Shown here: piece after piece, positions 26,563-35,967 of the stretch | Layout: every line of letters begins with the position of its first letter | Position numbering within the stretch: position 1 is the first letter of the stretch | Assembly (NCBI RefSeq): GCF_007097525.1 | Contig: NZ_VKDD01000002.1 | Span: 434,001-498,000 of the forward strand | Origin: Thalassomonas sp. M1454 | GTDB lineage: Bacteria; Pseudomonadota; Gammaproteobacteria; Enterobacterales; Alteromonadaceae | Length of the DNA stretch: 64,000 nucleotides | Direction: 5' to 3' | Made by a program: the position numbers and the translations under genes | Notes under the pieces: model-generated | Database searches by the model: none | What the model saw: only the letters and a program-made list of their open reading frames with translations | Told to the model about the DNA's origin: nothing

Positions 26563-28071
26563 CTAAAAATTTAAATCAGAAAATAATTCACTTAAATCAA
26601 CATCATTTGATTCTTTTACTATTTCGTTAAAAATTAGTCGCTGGACTTTTGTCAAATGCGGTGTATGCATGGAGTTTTTAAACTCATTAAATAAGCGCTC
26701 TACTTTTTCAAGTCTCACATTAGACAATTTAAAAAAGCCACCTCTTAAAACCATTGAGTTAGGAAACTTTTGTAAAATATCCTTTAATAAGCATTCGGTA
26801 ATAGGACTTTTTATCTGACTAATTTTTTCTAAAATAAACTGTTCAGTTTTAGGGCCTGTTACTAAGTAGCATTCAATTATTTCTATAATATCAATAAGCT
26901 CTTCTTGTGTTAATTGAGAGCCGATTATTCCATACACTCCTTTATCAAGTCGGTATATGTTTTGATTTTTTTTAATTGATTTATAGATAGTTTGCTCATG
27001 CATATCGTTGTTTAGTGAATCAACAATACTTGATAAAGCAATCCCGCCTTTATCTGACTTACGTATTAGTTCTTCAATTTTAACAGAGGCCGACTTATGA
27101 TTCTTATTGCTTTCTAAGGCTCCGTGTTTAGGTTCTGTAAGGGTGATATTTAATTCACTTGCGATTTTTTCTAACGCCTTTTGCCTAACAAAAAATCCTT
27201 TGCTTTTGTAGAATGTGTAAGGATCTATTTTAGATAGCTCCTCTTTTGTAAAGCCCTCAATTACAGAACCAACTAAAACCTTTCCCTTTGCCGTTTTATG
27301 CTCGATAATATCTAAAGTACAATTTTTCAAATTTGAGAATTTTTTGAAGTCAATGGTTTCTGCACTTTCCAGTAAGTCAGCAATTGTTATATCAAAATTC
27401 TTAATGTACTTAGTTCTGATGAAAAATCCATCAGTTTTAGGGAAAGTATAAGGATCAACTTTAAGAGCTAACTCCTTAGTTTTAATAGGTAATATATATC
27501 CCTTAAGTACTTTTCCTTTTACTGTTGTATATTCTGTTTCGCTATAATTTTTTATTAAATCTTGTTCTTGTTTTAAATTATCAGTCATATCCATATTATC
27601 CATTGACAACTCACTACTAATATTTTGACACACTTTAATTGGTACGTTGAACGATTGTGCAATCAAATTATATATAGATTTTGAAAAATTGCTATCGGAC
27701 TGAAGTTTTTGAAATACATCCTGAGTTAAACCAGCAGAAGGGTTCTGTTTATTAAAGTGCTGAATTGAAACATCACCGGATTTATTTTCTAGTTTTTTTA
27801 AATTGTCTGCGCTTTCTACTTCCCATATATAATCGTTTCGTAAACGCCAGAACGGATAATGGATATTAGTTAAACCTAAAGAAAATTTGCTATTGATTTC
27901 ACTTATTAAGTTATTCCATTCATAAAAAGATTTTAATCTTCCTTGGCCTGCGCTGGCATCAGCAATTGCTTTCAATAATAAAATTGGTTTTAGCAAGATA
28001 AAACTGCCATTTATCTTTTTGCAGTTTATTTTTGAAAATAAAGTATAAATATCAGATAGTGAATTAGCCAT
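26563..28071 (-). CDS. Sulfur-binding-domain (phosphorothioate DNA reader) protein with HTH
   Basis: 502 residues from ATG 28071 (TTG 28086 is an alternative; neither has a good ribosome site). The N-terminal 150 residues resemble the SBD of ScoMcrA-type phosphorothioate-binding enzymes: KPILLLKAIADASAGQGRL and HYPFWRLRNDYIWEV, where His-x-Pro-Phe-x-Arg-Leu-Arg-Asn is the telling motif. Next are two similar repeats (near residues 185-225 and 262-302 of the long form) each with KGKVL, DPYTF and GFF[IV]R. A winged-helix segment (SVKIEELIRKSDKGG..LDKGVYGI) follows, like HARE-HTH. I see no HNH or PD-(D/E)xK nuclease. It is divergent from the ATPase operon. Probably senses DNA sulfur marks. Confidence 0.65.
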   Translation of the reverse strand: MANSLSDIYTLFSKINCKKINGSFILLKPILLLKAIADASAGQGRLKSFYEWNNLISEINSKFSLGLTNIHYPFWRLRNDYIWEVESADNLKKLENKSGDVSIQHFNKQNPSAGLTQDVFQKLQSDSNFSKSIYNLIAQSFNVPIKVCQNISSELSMDNMDMTDNLKQEQDLIKNYSETEYTTVKGKVLKGYILPIKTKELALKVDPYTFPKTDGFFIRTKYIKNFDITIADLLESAETIDFKKFSNLKNCTLDIIEHKTAKGKVLVGSVIEGFTKEELSKIDPYTFYKSKGFFVRQKALEKIASELNITLTEPKHGALESNKNHKSASVKIEELIRKSDKGGIALSSIVDSLNNDMHEQTIYKSIKKNQNIYRLDKGVYGIIGSQLTQEELIDIIEIIECYLVTGPKTEQFILEKISQIKSPITECLLKDILQKFPNSMVLRGGFFKLSNVRLEKVERLFNEFKNSMHTPHLTKVQRLIFNEIVKESNDVDLSELFSDLNF

Positions 28072-28314
28072 AATAAAACTAGTCAAAAAGTTATGGTTTT
28101 AATTTTACAACGAAATTAAATATGGTTCTGAAAACAATTGTAAGTAATTTGTAATTGCTTGGTTGACTTTTTATAGGGGGTGTTAATACTGAATATCTTT
28201 TACTGGAGCATTATGTTTAATTTTAAATTTAGCTTCAAAAATGAAATACCAATGTATTGAATGTTTAAATAAACAACCTATAATTATTCTCAAATTACTT
28301 TATTTGTTAATGAT

Positions 28315-28482
28315 ATGAAACCAAAAGAGATTTTAGCTTCTGCTACGCGGGAAACTCAGCTGTTAGTGGGAGAAATTTTAAAAATAGAAAAAAGCTATAA
28401 GCATTATCAAAATACTATTGAATCCAAAGAAAAAGAAATTGCTGAAAAAATAAAGGCCGTTATTGAAGGAAAGGTTAAGTAA
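28315..28482 (+). CDS. Small helical Dnd-associated protein, 55 aa (paralogue A)
   Basis: ATG 28315 to TAA 28482; the stop overlaps the next gene's ATG by one base (TAATG). Sequence MKPKEILASATRETQLLVGE and on is a charged amphipathic helix ending EIAEKIKAVIEGKVK. It matches in pattern the 63-aa protein before the second ATPase ([KT]PK[EQ]I at the start, 'EIL/AVL-x-IEK' in the middle), so each SMC ATPase has its own small partner. Only a weak ribosome site. First gene of the plus-strand operon. Confidence 0.6.
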   Translation: MKPKEILASATRETQLLVGEILKIEKSYKHYQNTIESKEKEIAEKIKAVIEGKVK

Positions 28483-30503
28483 TGAAACTTCGAAGTCTAT
28501 CTTTATCTAATTTCAGGCAGTTTCATGGTTCAAATGTAATTAACTTTTCGCTCAGCGAAAGCCAAAAAATTACAGTTGTTCATGGTGAGAATGGTTCAGG
28601 AAAAACAACAATCCTTAATTCTTTTAAGTGGTGTTTTTATGGTCACGTTGATTTTGATACTGGTGCTGAAAATCTACTGAATGAAGAAGCTATTAGTAAT
28701 GCTGTTGAAGGGGAAGAGATTGAATTAATGAGCAATGTGAAGTTTGTTCATGAAGGATTAGATTATTCCATAATAAGACGAAAAATATTTGAAAAACAAA
28801 AAGGAAATAAAGTTACTCCACTAGGAAGTGAGCTAGTGGAATTATCTTGGATAGAAAAAGAAACGGGAGTCATAAAGTTTTCATCAAACCCTAATACACA
28901 CATAAATCAAATCTTGCCTGAATCACTACACAGTTATTTTTTCTTTAATGGAGAAAGAATTGAAAAACTCGCTAACAACACTGGCTCTAAAGATATTAGA
29001 CACGCCATTAAGTCAATAATGGGGTTGGAAATAATTGAAAGGGCTTCGAATCATTTAAATAATTATGTGTGTAAAGATTTTAAGAAAAAGTTGAAAGGAA
29101 CTTCTGGTAGAGCATTAGCAAAAGAATTAGAAAAAGAGAATCGACTTAATTTAAAGATTGTAGAATTAAACGAGAAACGAGAGAAGTTAATTAAAGAAAG
29201 AGAGTTTTACGATTCAAAAATAAAACAGTTAGAGGAAAATCTAGCTGAAGTTAAAGAAGCTGCACAACTACAAATAAAGAGGAATGAAATCACTGAAAGA
29301 CTGGATAAAATGGTTGAAGAGTTTGACGAATTAAATGTTAGAAAATCTAGGTTGATTTCAGGAAAAGGTTTTTTTGCTTTTTTCAAACCAAGTGCAGATA
29401 AAGTGTCTGTTATTCTAAATGAAAAAAGGGAAAAAGGAGAGCTGCCTTATAAAATTAAAGGCCAGTTAATAGAGGATCTTCTTGATACTGGAAGGTGTAT
29501 TTGTGGTAATTCAGTTTTACCAGGCACTTCTGGAGAGATGACGCTACAGCAGTACAAGAATAAATCGACGAGTAAGTCTTTAGAGGATGCTTTTATAAAA
29601 GTATCAGGAGCGTTAAATTTTATTGATGAAAGTGCTAGTGATCTTCAAGCTCAATTGACAGACTATATAAAAAGAGAGAAGTATCTAAAACAAACAAGAA
29701 AAGAGCTTCTAGGTGAATTAGATGCCATATCTAAAAACGTAGGTAATATTGAAACAGCGAAAAAACTAGAGTTGGAAAGAACTAAGTTATTAGATCAAAG
29801 GGAAGAAACCTCTGAAAATATTGGCGAGTTAAAATCAAAACTAAAAAATTACACCTCAGAATTAAAAGAAGTTGAGAAAGAGAGGAAGAAACTAACTGAA
29901 GACGAGCAAAAGCAAAGTGTGCAAGCTCGTAGGTTAAAAGTTGCCGAGGAATGCCAGCGAGTCTTTGATAAATTATTAGAGGTTCTTTCTGAAACTATTA
30001 GAAATAAGCTGTCAACAAAAATTGATGAAACATTTAGAGGGATTATCCGAAAACCATATTGGGCTGAAATTGATGAGGACTACGCGCTTCAAATCTATAA
30101 AGAAATTCCGAAAGTAGGTAAACAATTAGTTGTTGAAAAATCCACAGGTGAAAGCCAAATAACAAGTTTGAGTTTTATTGCCTGTATAGCTAACTTAGCT
30201 AAAGAAAATTTACAAAACGAAAGTGACTTAGTTCAAGGAGGAATATTTCCAATAGTCATGGATTCTCCTTTTGGTGCTTTAGATACTGAGTACCGCCAAT
30301 TAATAGCCAAAAATATTCCAGCGTTAGCTGAGCAAGTTGTATTGTTTGTATCTTCATCACAGTGGAACGGGCCTGTGGAAAAAGAATCAAAAAACATTGT
30401 AGGTATTCATAATTATCTTAAATATTCTAAACCTATTAGTGAAAATGGAAAAGTTAAAGTTTTTGAGCGCACAGTTATTGAGGAAGTAAGTAATGATGGA
30501 TAG
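28482..30503 (+). CDS. DndD-like SMC-type ATPase A
   Basis: 673 residues. Walker A GENGSGKTTIL near residue 35, then long coiled-coil halves around an apex CICG motif (near residue 340), the ABC signature region STGESQITSLSF, and Walker B/D-loop FPIVMDSPFGALD near residue 590. N-terminal LSNFRQFHG is shared with the second ATPase at 33934. Both differ from the bona fide DndD in this island (37178-39169), which lacks the CIC apex. Likely a DNA-acting ATPase of the interference module partnering dnd modification. Overlaps the following gene by 11 bases. Confidence 0.85.
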   Translation: MKLRSLSLSNFRQFHGSNVINFSLSESQKITVVHGENGSGKTTILNSFKWCFYGHVDFDTGAENLLNEEAISNAVEGEEIELMSNVKFVHEGLDYSIIRRKIFEKQKGNKVTPLGSELVELSWIEKETGVIKFSSNPNTHINQILPESLHSYFFFNGERIEKLANNTGSKDIRHAIKSIMGLEIIERASNHLNNYVCKDFKKKLKGTSGRALAKELEKENRLNLKIVELNEKREKLIKEREFYDSKIKQLEENLAEVKEAAQLQIKRNEITERLDKMVEEFDELNVRKSRLISGKGFFAFFKPSADKVSVILNEKREKGELPYKIKGQLIEDLLDTGRCICGNSVLPGTSGEMTLQQYKNKSTSKSLEDAFIKVSGALNFIDESASDLQAQLTDYIKREKYLKQTRKELLGELDAISKNVGNIETAKKLELERTKLLDQREETSENIGELKSKLKNYTSELKEVEKERKKLTEDEQKQSVQARRLKVAEECQRVFDKLLEVLSETIRNKLSTKIDETFRGIIRKPYWAEIDEDYALQIYKEIPKVGKQLVVEKSTGESQITSLSFIACIANLAKENLQNESDLVQGGIFPIVMDSPFGALDTEYRQLIAKNIPALAEQVVLFVSSSQWNGPVEKESKNIVGIHNYLKYSKPISENGKVKVFERTVIEEVSNDG

Positions 30504-30930
30504 AGTCAAAAGACCTGCAAACTTTGAACATGTATTTAAGTGCCTTAAGGATGAAGAAAATATTTTTTCTTCGTATAAAGATATATTGATATTTGCTGCA
30601 TGTTTAGCTAAAAGCCGAAATAGCAAGCCATTACAATTCTCAAAATCCTCTGAACCTATTCCATTGCATGTATTCAACTCAGAATATGACCAGGTAGTAA
30701 TTTATACAATTGCTATGGCACACTTTAAAACAGATCAAGGTATTAAGCTTTTATCTGATGATAATATAAATGAACGAATTAAAATTTTTGAAGAATATGC
30801 TGCAGCTGGGTTATCTATAATAGACCAAGAAATCTTGAAAAGTGGAAACAAAAATATTGACTGCTTGTCTGATTTTATACTATTAGAGAGAAATCCTGAT
30901 ATGCTGTTAGACCAGTTAGATAAAATATAA
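30493..30930 (+). CDS. Dnd system-associated protein 4 (paralogue A)
   Basis: 145 residues. Features of the Dnd-associated protein 4 family: RVKRPANFEHVFKCL, the K-D-x-L-x-F-A-A stretch DILIFAACLAKSR, EPIPLHVFNSE, and EEYAAAGLSIID near residue 95. Function is unknown; family members occur only with Dnd loci. Overlaps ATPase A by 11 bases, so translation is probably coupled. A second family member follows ATPase B. Confidence 0.75.
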   Translation: MMDRVKRPANFEHVFKCLKDEENIFSSYKDILIFAACLAKSRNSKPLQFSKSSEPIPLHVFNSEYDQVVIYTIAMAHFKTDQGIKLLSDDNINERIKIFEEYAAAGLSIIDQEILKSGNKNIDCLSDFILLERNPDMLLDQLDKI

Positions 30931-30949
30931 AAATAAGAAAGGAAGCTTA

Positions 30950-31726
30950 ATGGCTAATCAAGAAAAGTTAGATGATTTTTTTAGAGAAATAAAAAGTTCT
31001 TTAAGAGATAGTGACGGTGTTAAGGTAGTTAACTATTACGACTTTATTCATCATATCCCTATGTATGAAGGCTCCAAGTTAACGAAAACCGATGTTCAAA
31101 TTTTAAACCAATCTTTAAGTAACAACGATTTGGCAAGTTATCCAAAATTTAATAGCAATATTATAAATAAAGATATGGCCGGTAGTTGTTCTATTACAGA
31201 TAAGCCAGTTAATTTGAATTCAGAATCGGAAAACTTCAAATTCGCCTCGTTAATTGCAAAAACATCAGTTTTAATGGCAAAAATAGATAGTGTTGTAGAT
31301 GTTAATGAGTCAGACAAAATAAAAGAGTTAATAAAAGAAATTAATTTTATTTCAACTCAAGAAAAGAAATATATTACCGCACAATCAATGTACTTTCTTG
31401 AACATACCCCCAAACGAGAGGTTGTATTTTCAAAGTTTGAAACACTGTCAAAATCTGAACAAGAAAAAGTTGTAGAGGCTGCGCAATATGTAGCAATAGC
31501 CGATGGTGAGGTTGATATTAATGAAGTAACATTTTTACAAGATTTATACCGTGCATTTGATTGGAATGTTAGGACTGCTAAGGTTGATATGAAAAAATTA
31601 GCAAAAAAATATCATTTAGATTCAAACTTGCATACACCAAAATCTGACGTTTCGGATCCTATTGAAAATACTGAAGTTGACGAGGTTTTACTTGATGATT
31701 TATTTTTAGATTTTGAAGATTATTAA
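30950..31726 (+). CDS. TerB-like domain protein
   Basis: 258 residues with a strong ribosome site (AAAGGAAG). The C-terminal half (about residues 95-225) has the TerB/DjlA-type helical pattern: LIAKTSVLMAKIDSVVDVNESDKIKEL, then VVEAAQYVAIADGEVDINEVTFLQDLYRAF, with the acidic DGEVD pair typical of metal-binding TerB loops. The N-terminal part is not recognised. It stands between the first ATPase pair and the helicase, 2 bases before the latter, in the same operon. Confidence 0.7.
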   Translation: MANQEKLDDFFREIKSSLRDSDGVKVVNYYDFIHHIPMYEGSKLTKTDVQILNQSLSNNDLASYPKFNSNIINKDMAGSCSITDKPVNLNSESENFKFASLIAKTSVLMAKIDSVVDVNESDKIKELIKEINFISTQEKKYITAQSMYFLEHTPKREVVFSKFETLSKSEQEKVVEAAQYVAIADGEVDINEVTFLQDLYRAFDWNVRTAKVDMKKLAKKYHLDSNLHTPKSDVSDPIENTEVDEVLLDDLFLDFEDY

Positions 31727-31728
31727 GA

Positions 31729-33762
31729 ATGTCATTTAATAAAATAGATTTCCCGTATTGTATTTCTACTTCGGAAAGTAATCCTGTCGATAGCTTATTT
31801 GATCCATTGTTAAGCAGTGCTTCTACATATGATGTAGCAGTAGGGTACTTTACTTCTGGTTGGTTAAAAGACACTGCTGAAGGAATGGCTAAGTTTGCGT
31901 TAAATGGCGGAAAGAGTCGATGGGTTATTTCACCAGAGTTAAATGCTGAAGATGCTAAAGTAATTATCTCGGAGCCCATCCAATCTTATAATGTTATAGA
32001 TCAAAATGAGCGAAGTGTTATGGAAATGATACTTTCACTTAAAGAAAACACTAGAGAAGAACTTTGTTCTCTTATTGCTGCTGGAATATTGAATTTTAAA
32101 ATTGCCGTACCTAAAAAGGGGAATGGATTATTCCATGCAAAAATAGCCCTAGCTAAAGATAATGAAGGAAATGAAATAGCATATAGCGGCTCTTATAATC
32201 ATACTAGTGCAGCCAAATCTAATTGGGAAAGAATTGATATTTTTTCATCTCCTAACGATACACCTAGAATTGAGAATATTAGAGACTCATTTAATCTTTT
32301 ATGGTCCAATCAAGATCCTATTTTTGACGTATTTATACCTAGCAAAAACTTAATCAATGAAATAGAAAGGTATAAAGGTGAAAATTATAGCTCCTATCTT
32401 TCAGCTAGTTCTGATTCAGACATTTCTGAAATTAAATTAAGGCCATATCAAGAGGAAGCAATTCGAAAGTGGGGGGAGCACAACGGGAGAGGAACTTTCG
32501 TTATGGCTACAGGCTCAGGTAAAACAATTACAGCATTAGCAACAATTCAAAAATTACAAAAAAAGATAGTAATTGATAACAAAAAGCCTTTATTTACTTT
32601 AATCATATTGCCCTTAAAGCACTTATTAGATCAATGGCATACCGAAGCATTAGGTTTTGGGTTCAATGCAATCAAATGTTATGAAAATAGTTCTGAGTGG
32701 TCAAATAAGTTAGCTCAGAAAATAGGTATTCAAACAATTCAAAAATCCGGACATGTTATTGCTATGGTTACTAATAGTACCTTCGCTAAAGATAACTTCC
32801 AAAAAGAAATAACAAAAATAAAATCTAATTTTATGATTGTGGCTGATGAAGCGCATAACTTAGGATCAGATGTTTACATAAACTCACTTCCAAGCAATGC
32901 GCAATTTAGATTAGCTCTGTCAGCAACTCCGGATCGCCACAACGACTCAAAGGGGACTAGTAAGCTATTTGATTATTTTGGAAAACCAGTAATTGAGTTT
33001 TCGTTGGAAGATGCAATTAGTGCTGGTTATTTATGCCCCTACGAGTATCACCCTCATTTGTGTTTGTTATCAGAAGCAGAATATGCTGAATACCTATACT
33101 TAGTTGAGCTAATAAATATAGAGAAACCGAAAAGCAAAATTAAAGGTGAGAAAACAAAAGAACATAATCGACTTTTGGGTAAGCGAACTGATTTAATTGC
33201 TGGAGTAGAAAGTAAACTAGAGTTGCTTGAGGAGCTGTTAAGCGAACAAAAATCAAATGGTGAAGTCAAACACACTCTAGTTTATTGTGGTATGCGTCGA
33301 GGTGAAGATAACGAGAGGCACATTGAAAGGACAGTTAAATTGGTCGGTAAGCAAGGAATTAAAACTCGAAAATTTACTGCTGAAGAATCTTTAGATGAGC
33401 GTAAAGAGATTTTAGACTTGTTTTCAACCGGTGAATTGGAGGCTATTGCAGCAATTAAATGTTTAGATGAAGGAGTAGATGTACCTGCTACACGAGTAGC
33501 ATACATTTTAGCAAGTACAACTAATCCTAGAGAATATATACAGAGAAGGGGGCGAGTGTTAAGAAAATCACAAGGTAAAGATAAAGCTATTATTCATGAT
33601 TTTTTAGTTGCTCCGCCGTCAAGCCAATATAGAGAAGACGATATGATTGAGAAAGAATTAGAAAGGGCATTTGAATTTTCAAATCTAGCTATTAATAGAA
33701 ATGAGTCTAATGAAAAATTAATTGAGTTAGCCAAAGATAACGGAGTTGATAAATGGCTTTAA
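31729..33762 (+). CDS. Superfamily 2 helicase with N-terminal phospholipase D-like domain
   Basis: 677 residues. Residues about 1-190 resemble a PLD-type fold (FHAKIALAKDNEG followed by GSYNHTSAAKSNWE, an HxK-like site with GS and N). Then come the helicase motifs: RPYQEEAIRKW (Q-motif region), MATGSGKT (I), VADEAHN (II), LSATPDR (III), CLDEGVDVP (V) and QRRGRVLRK (VI). This layout is shared by helicases in several restriction and defence systems. Probably the DNA-translocating component of the interference module. Overlaps the next small gene by 10 bases. Confidence 0.85.
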   Translation: MSFNKIDFPYCISTSESNPVDSLFDPLLSSASTYDVAVGYFTSGWLKDTAEGMAKFALNGGKSRWVISPELNAEDAKVIISEPIQSYNVIDQNERSVMEMILSLKENTREELCSLIAAGILNFKIAVPKKGNGLFHAKIALAKDNEGNEIAYSGSYNHTSAAKSNWERIDIFSSPNDTPRIENIRDSFNLLWSNQDPIFDVFIPSKNLINEIERYKGENYSSYLSASSDSDISEIKLRPYQEEAIRKWGEHNGRGTFVMATGSGKTITALATIQKLQKKIVIDNKKPLFTLIILPLKHLLDQWHTEALGFGFNAIKCYENSSEWSNKLAQKIGIQTIQKSGHVIAMVTNSTFAKDNFQKEITKIKSNFMIVADEAHNLGSDVYINSLPSNAQFRLALSATPDRHNDSKGTSKLFDYFGKPVIEFSLEDAISAGYLCPYEYHPHLCLLSEAEYAEYLYLVELINIEKPKSKIKGEKTKEHNRLLGKRTDLIAGVESKLELLEELLSEQKSNGEVKHTLVYCGMRRGEDNERHIERTVKLVGKQGIKTRKFTAEESLDERKEILDLFSTGELEAIAAIKCLDEGVDVPATRVAYILASTTNPREYIQRRGRVLRKSQGKDKAIIHDFLVAPPSSQYREDDMIEKELERAFEFSNLAINRNESNEKLIELAKDNGVDKWL

Positions 33763-33944
33763 CACCTAAACAAATAATTTCTGAAAGCCTAAATGTATCA
33801 GAGCAAAGAATACTTAATGCAGTATTGAGTATCGAAAAACGAAAGTTACATGTAAAAGAAATTAAGGCGAACTCGCGAGATGAGCGAGAAATTTTAGATT
33901 CTATCATGAAAATTGTAGATAAGGAGTTGCCAAGTGATTCTTAG
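33753..33944 (+). CDS. Small helical Dnd-associated protein, 63 aa (paralogue B)
   Basis: MALTPKQIISESLNVSEQRI and on; a charged helical protein related in pattern to the 55-aa protein at 28315. It overlaps the helicase by 10 bases and ATPase B by 11, which strongly supports real, coupled translation despite its size. Confidence 0.65.
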   Translation: MALTPKQIISESLNVSEQRILNAVLSIEKRKLHVKEIKANSRDEREILDSIMKIVDKELPSDS

Positions 33945-35967
33945 CTCAATAACTATCAGTAACTTCAGGCAGTTTTTTGGTGAAGTGGTTATAAATTTCT
34001 CACAAGAAAAGAATAAAAACGTGACGGTTATTCATGGCGCCAATGGAAGTGGCAAAACATCCTTGTTGAATGCTTTTAAATGGTGCTTTTATGACGAAAC
34101 CGATTTTGATACTGGTAATGAAAAAATATTAAATGAAGCCGCGATACAAGAAAAAAGTGACGGTGAATTATTGGATATAAAAATAGCTATCCGATTTAAA
34201 CATGAAGATCGATACTATGAAGCTGTGAGGAAACAAGAATATCAAAAAACGAGTGGCATTCTTGCTAAGAAAATAGGAAAGTCACAATTTCATCTAGACG
34301 TAAGAACAGTCGATGGTGAAACTATTCGTTCTAAAACTCCTTCGGTAGAAATTAGTAATATTTTACCCGAAAATTTGCAGCCTTATTTCTTTTTTAATGG
34401 CGAAAGAATTGAAAAGCTAGCTGGCGTAAAACAAGGTGTACAAATTAGAGAAGCGATAAGAAAGTTAATGGGGTTAGAACTTGTTGATCGAGCTATTGTT
34501 CATGTTGATAAAGTGAAAACTAAGTACCGCAACCTTAAGAAAGGGGAAGTATCTGAAGACCATAAGCTTCTTTTGGAGCAGATTCAGGGACTAGAAGAGG
34601 ACAAAGAAAATTATCGTTTAGCTATGGATAATGCCAAAAAAGAAGTTGAGAGCTTTGGGGTGGAACGAAAAGCTGCTGAAAGAGAGTTGCAGCAGTTTGA
34701 AAAATCTAGGGAGCTTCAGGCTGAAAGAGAGGGGTTAGAAGAGTTAATTGAAGAGCGTCAGGTTGAAATTAAAGAAGCTATTAATAAACAAAAAAGGCTT
34801 ATTGATGAATCAGCTTATATTTCAATGTCTGCAGATTTAGTTAAGAAAAGTAAGACGCTTATTGATGAGAAAAGAAAAATAGGAATATTACCCTATGGAA
34901 TTAAGGAGCAGTTTATTGATGATCGAATTAACCTTAAATCTTGTATTTGTGGAACTGAAATTATAGAAGGTAGTGTCCAATATAAAAAACTTATGGAGGT
35001 TCGGGAAAATGCAGGCTCGGATGAAATAGAGTCGATATACACAAATGTTTCAGCTTTACTTAATAGCTACGAATCTACAAGCACACAATTTATTCGAGAC
35101 TATGAAGACGAAACTGCACGCTTGTCTCGTTTAAATGAGCAAAAAGAAGGATATATAAATGAAATCGATGAAATTAATTCGAAGATAACTTCTTTAGACG
35201 ATAATGAAATATTAAGACTTGAGAATATAAGAAAAGATAGAAAAGAGAAAGAGGATTTAGCCCAACAAGAACTTGGGGTTGCTAAAAGTAACTTTGATGA
35301 GACAGCTAAGCTCTTAAAAGAAAAGGGGGAGCTAGAAGAAAGACTCGGAGATGAAAAGCTTAAGCAAAATATCGCTAATGTAAGAATGAATAGCTCAGAG
35401 AAAATTTCAAATACGCTTGTTACTTTAAGGGATTTTTTAACGGATAAAGTTCGAAAGGATTTATCTAAAAGAGTAGATAATACTTTTCAATCGATAATAC
35501 GGAAACCAGTAAAGGCAATTATTGATGAAGACTTTATGCTTCAAGTAAAAAAAACAACTGCTGAAGGTGAAGAGTACATTGTTAGTGAGCAATCTACAGG
35601 GGAACGCCAAGTAACTAGTTTAAGCTTTATATCAAGTATTATCTATTTAGCCCGAGATCAACATGAAAAAGAAAGCACTTTCTTCAAAGGTGGCTTATTT
35701 CCTTTAGTAATGGATTCACCCTTTGGTGCATTAGATGATGACTATAGAGAAAAGGTTGCTAGCAGTGTTTCAGAGTTAGCTGAGCAAGTAATTATTTTTG
35801 TTTCAAATTCACAATGGTCAGGCAAAGTAAAGCAAGCTTGTGAAAATAAAGTTGGTAAATCATATAAGTTAGTTTATCACGCACCACAAGACATGGAAGT
35901 TAAAGAAAGCTCTTATGTTCAAAGATCAAAAAATGGATTTGAGTTTTCTACATTGGAGGAAGTTTAA
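33934..35967 (+). CDS. DndD-like SMC-type ATPase B
   Basis: 677 residues, paralogous to ATPase A along its length: SNFRQFFG, Walker A GANGSGKTSLL, FKWCFYDETDFDTGNE, FFFNGERIEKLAG, apex CICGTEI near residue 330, QSTGERQVTSLSF and PLVMDSPFGALDDDYR. The coiled-coil parts are the most divergent. The next gene starts directly at its stop (TAA then ATG). Same proposed role as ATPase A; having two may mean a heteromeric complex. Confidence 0.85.
   Translation: MILSSITISNFRQFFGEVVINFSQEKNKNVTVIHGANGSGKTSLLNAFKWCFYDETDFDTGNEKILNEAAIQEKSDGELLDIKIAIRFKHEDRYYEAVRKQEYQKTSGILAKKIGKSQFHLDVRTVDGETIRSKTPSVEISNILPENLQPYFFFNGERIEKLAGVKQGVQIREAIRKLMGLELVDRAIVHVDKVKTKYRNLKKGEVSEDHKLLLEQIQGLEEDKENYRLAMDNAKKEVESFGVERKAAERELQQFEKSRELQAEREGLEELIEERQVEIKEAINKQKRLIDESAYISMSADLVKKSKTLIDEKRKIGILPYGIKEQFIDDRINLKSCICGTEIIEGSVQYKKLMEVRENAGSDEIESIYTNVSALLNSYESTSTQFIRDYEDETARLSRLNEQKEGYINEIDEINSKITSLDDNEILRLENIRKDRKEKEDLAQQELGVAKSNFDETAKLLKEKGELEERLGDEKLKQNIANVRMNSSEKISNTLVTLRDFLTDKVRKDLSKRVDNTFQSIIRKPVKAIIDEDFMLQVKKTTAEGEEYIVSEQSTGERQVTSLSFISSIIYLARDQHEKESTFFKGGLFPLVMDSPFGALDDDYREKVASSVSELAEQVIIFVSNSQWSGKVKQACENKVGKSYKLVYHAPQDMEVKESSYVQRSKNGFEFSTLEEV

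Noticed and set aside
28482-35967. The two SMC ATPases as simple extra dndD genes
   Set aside because: They are more like each other than like the DndD at 37178-39169, share a CIC apex that DndD lacks, and come with different partner genes.
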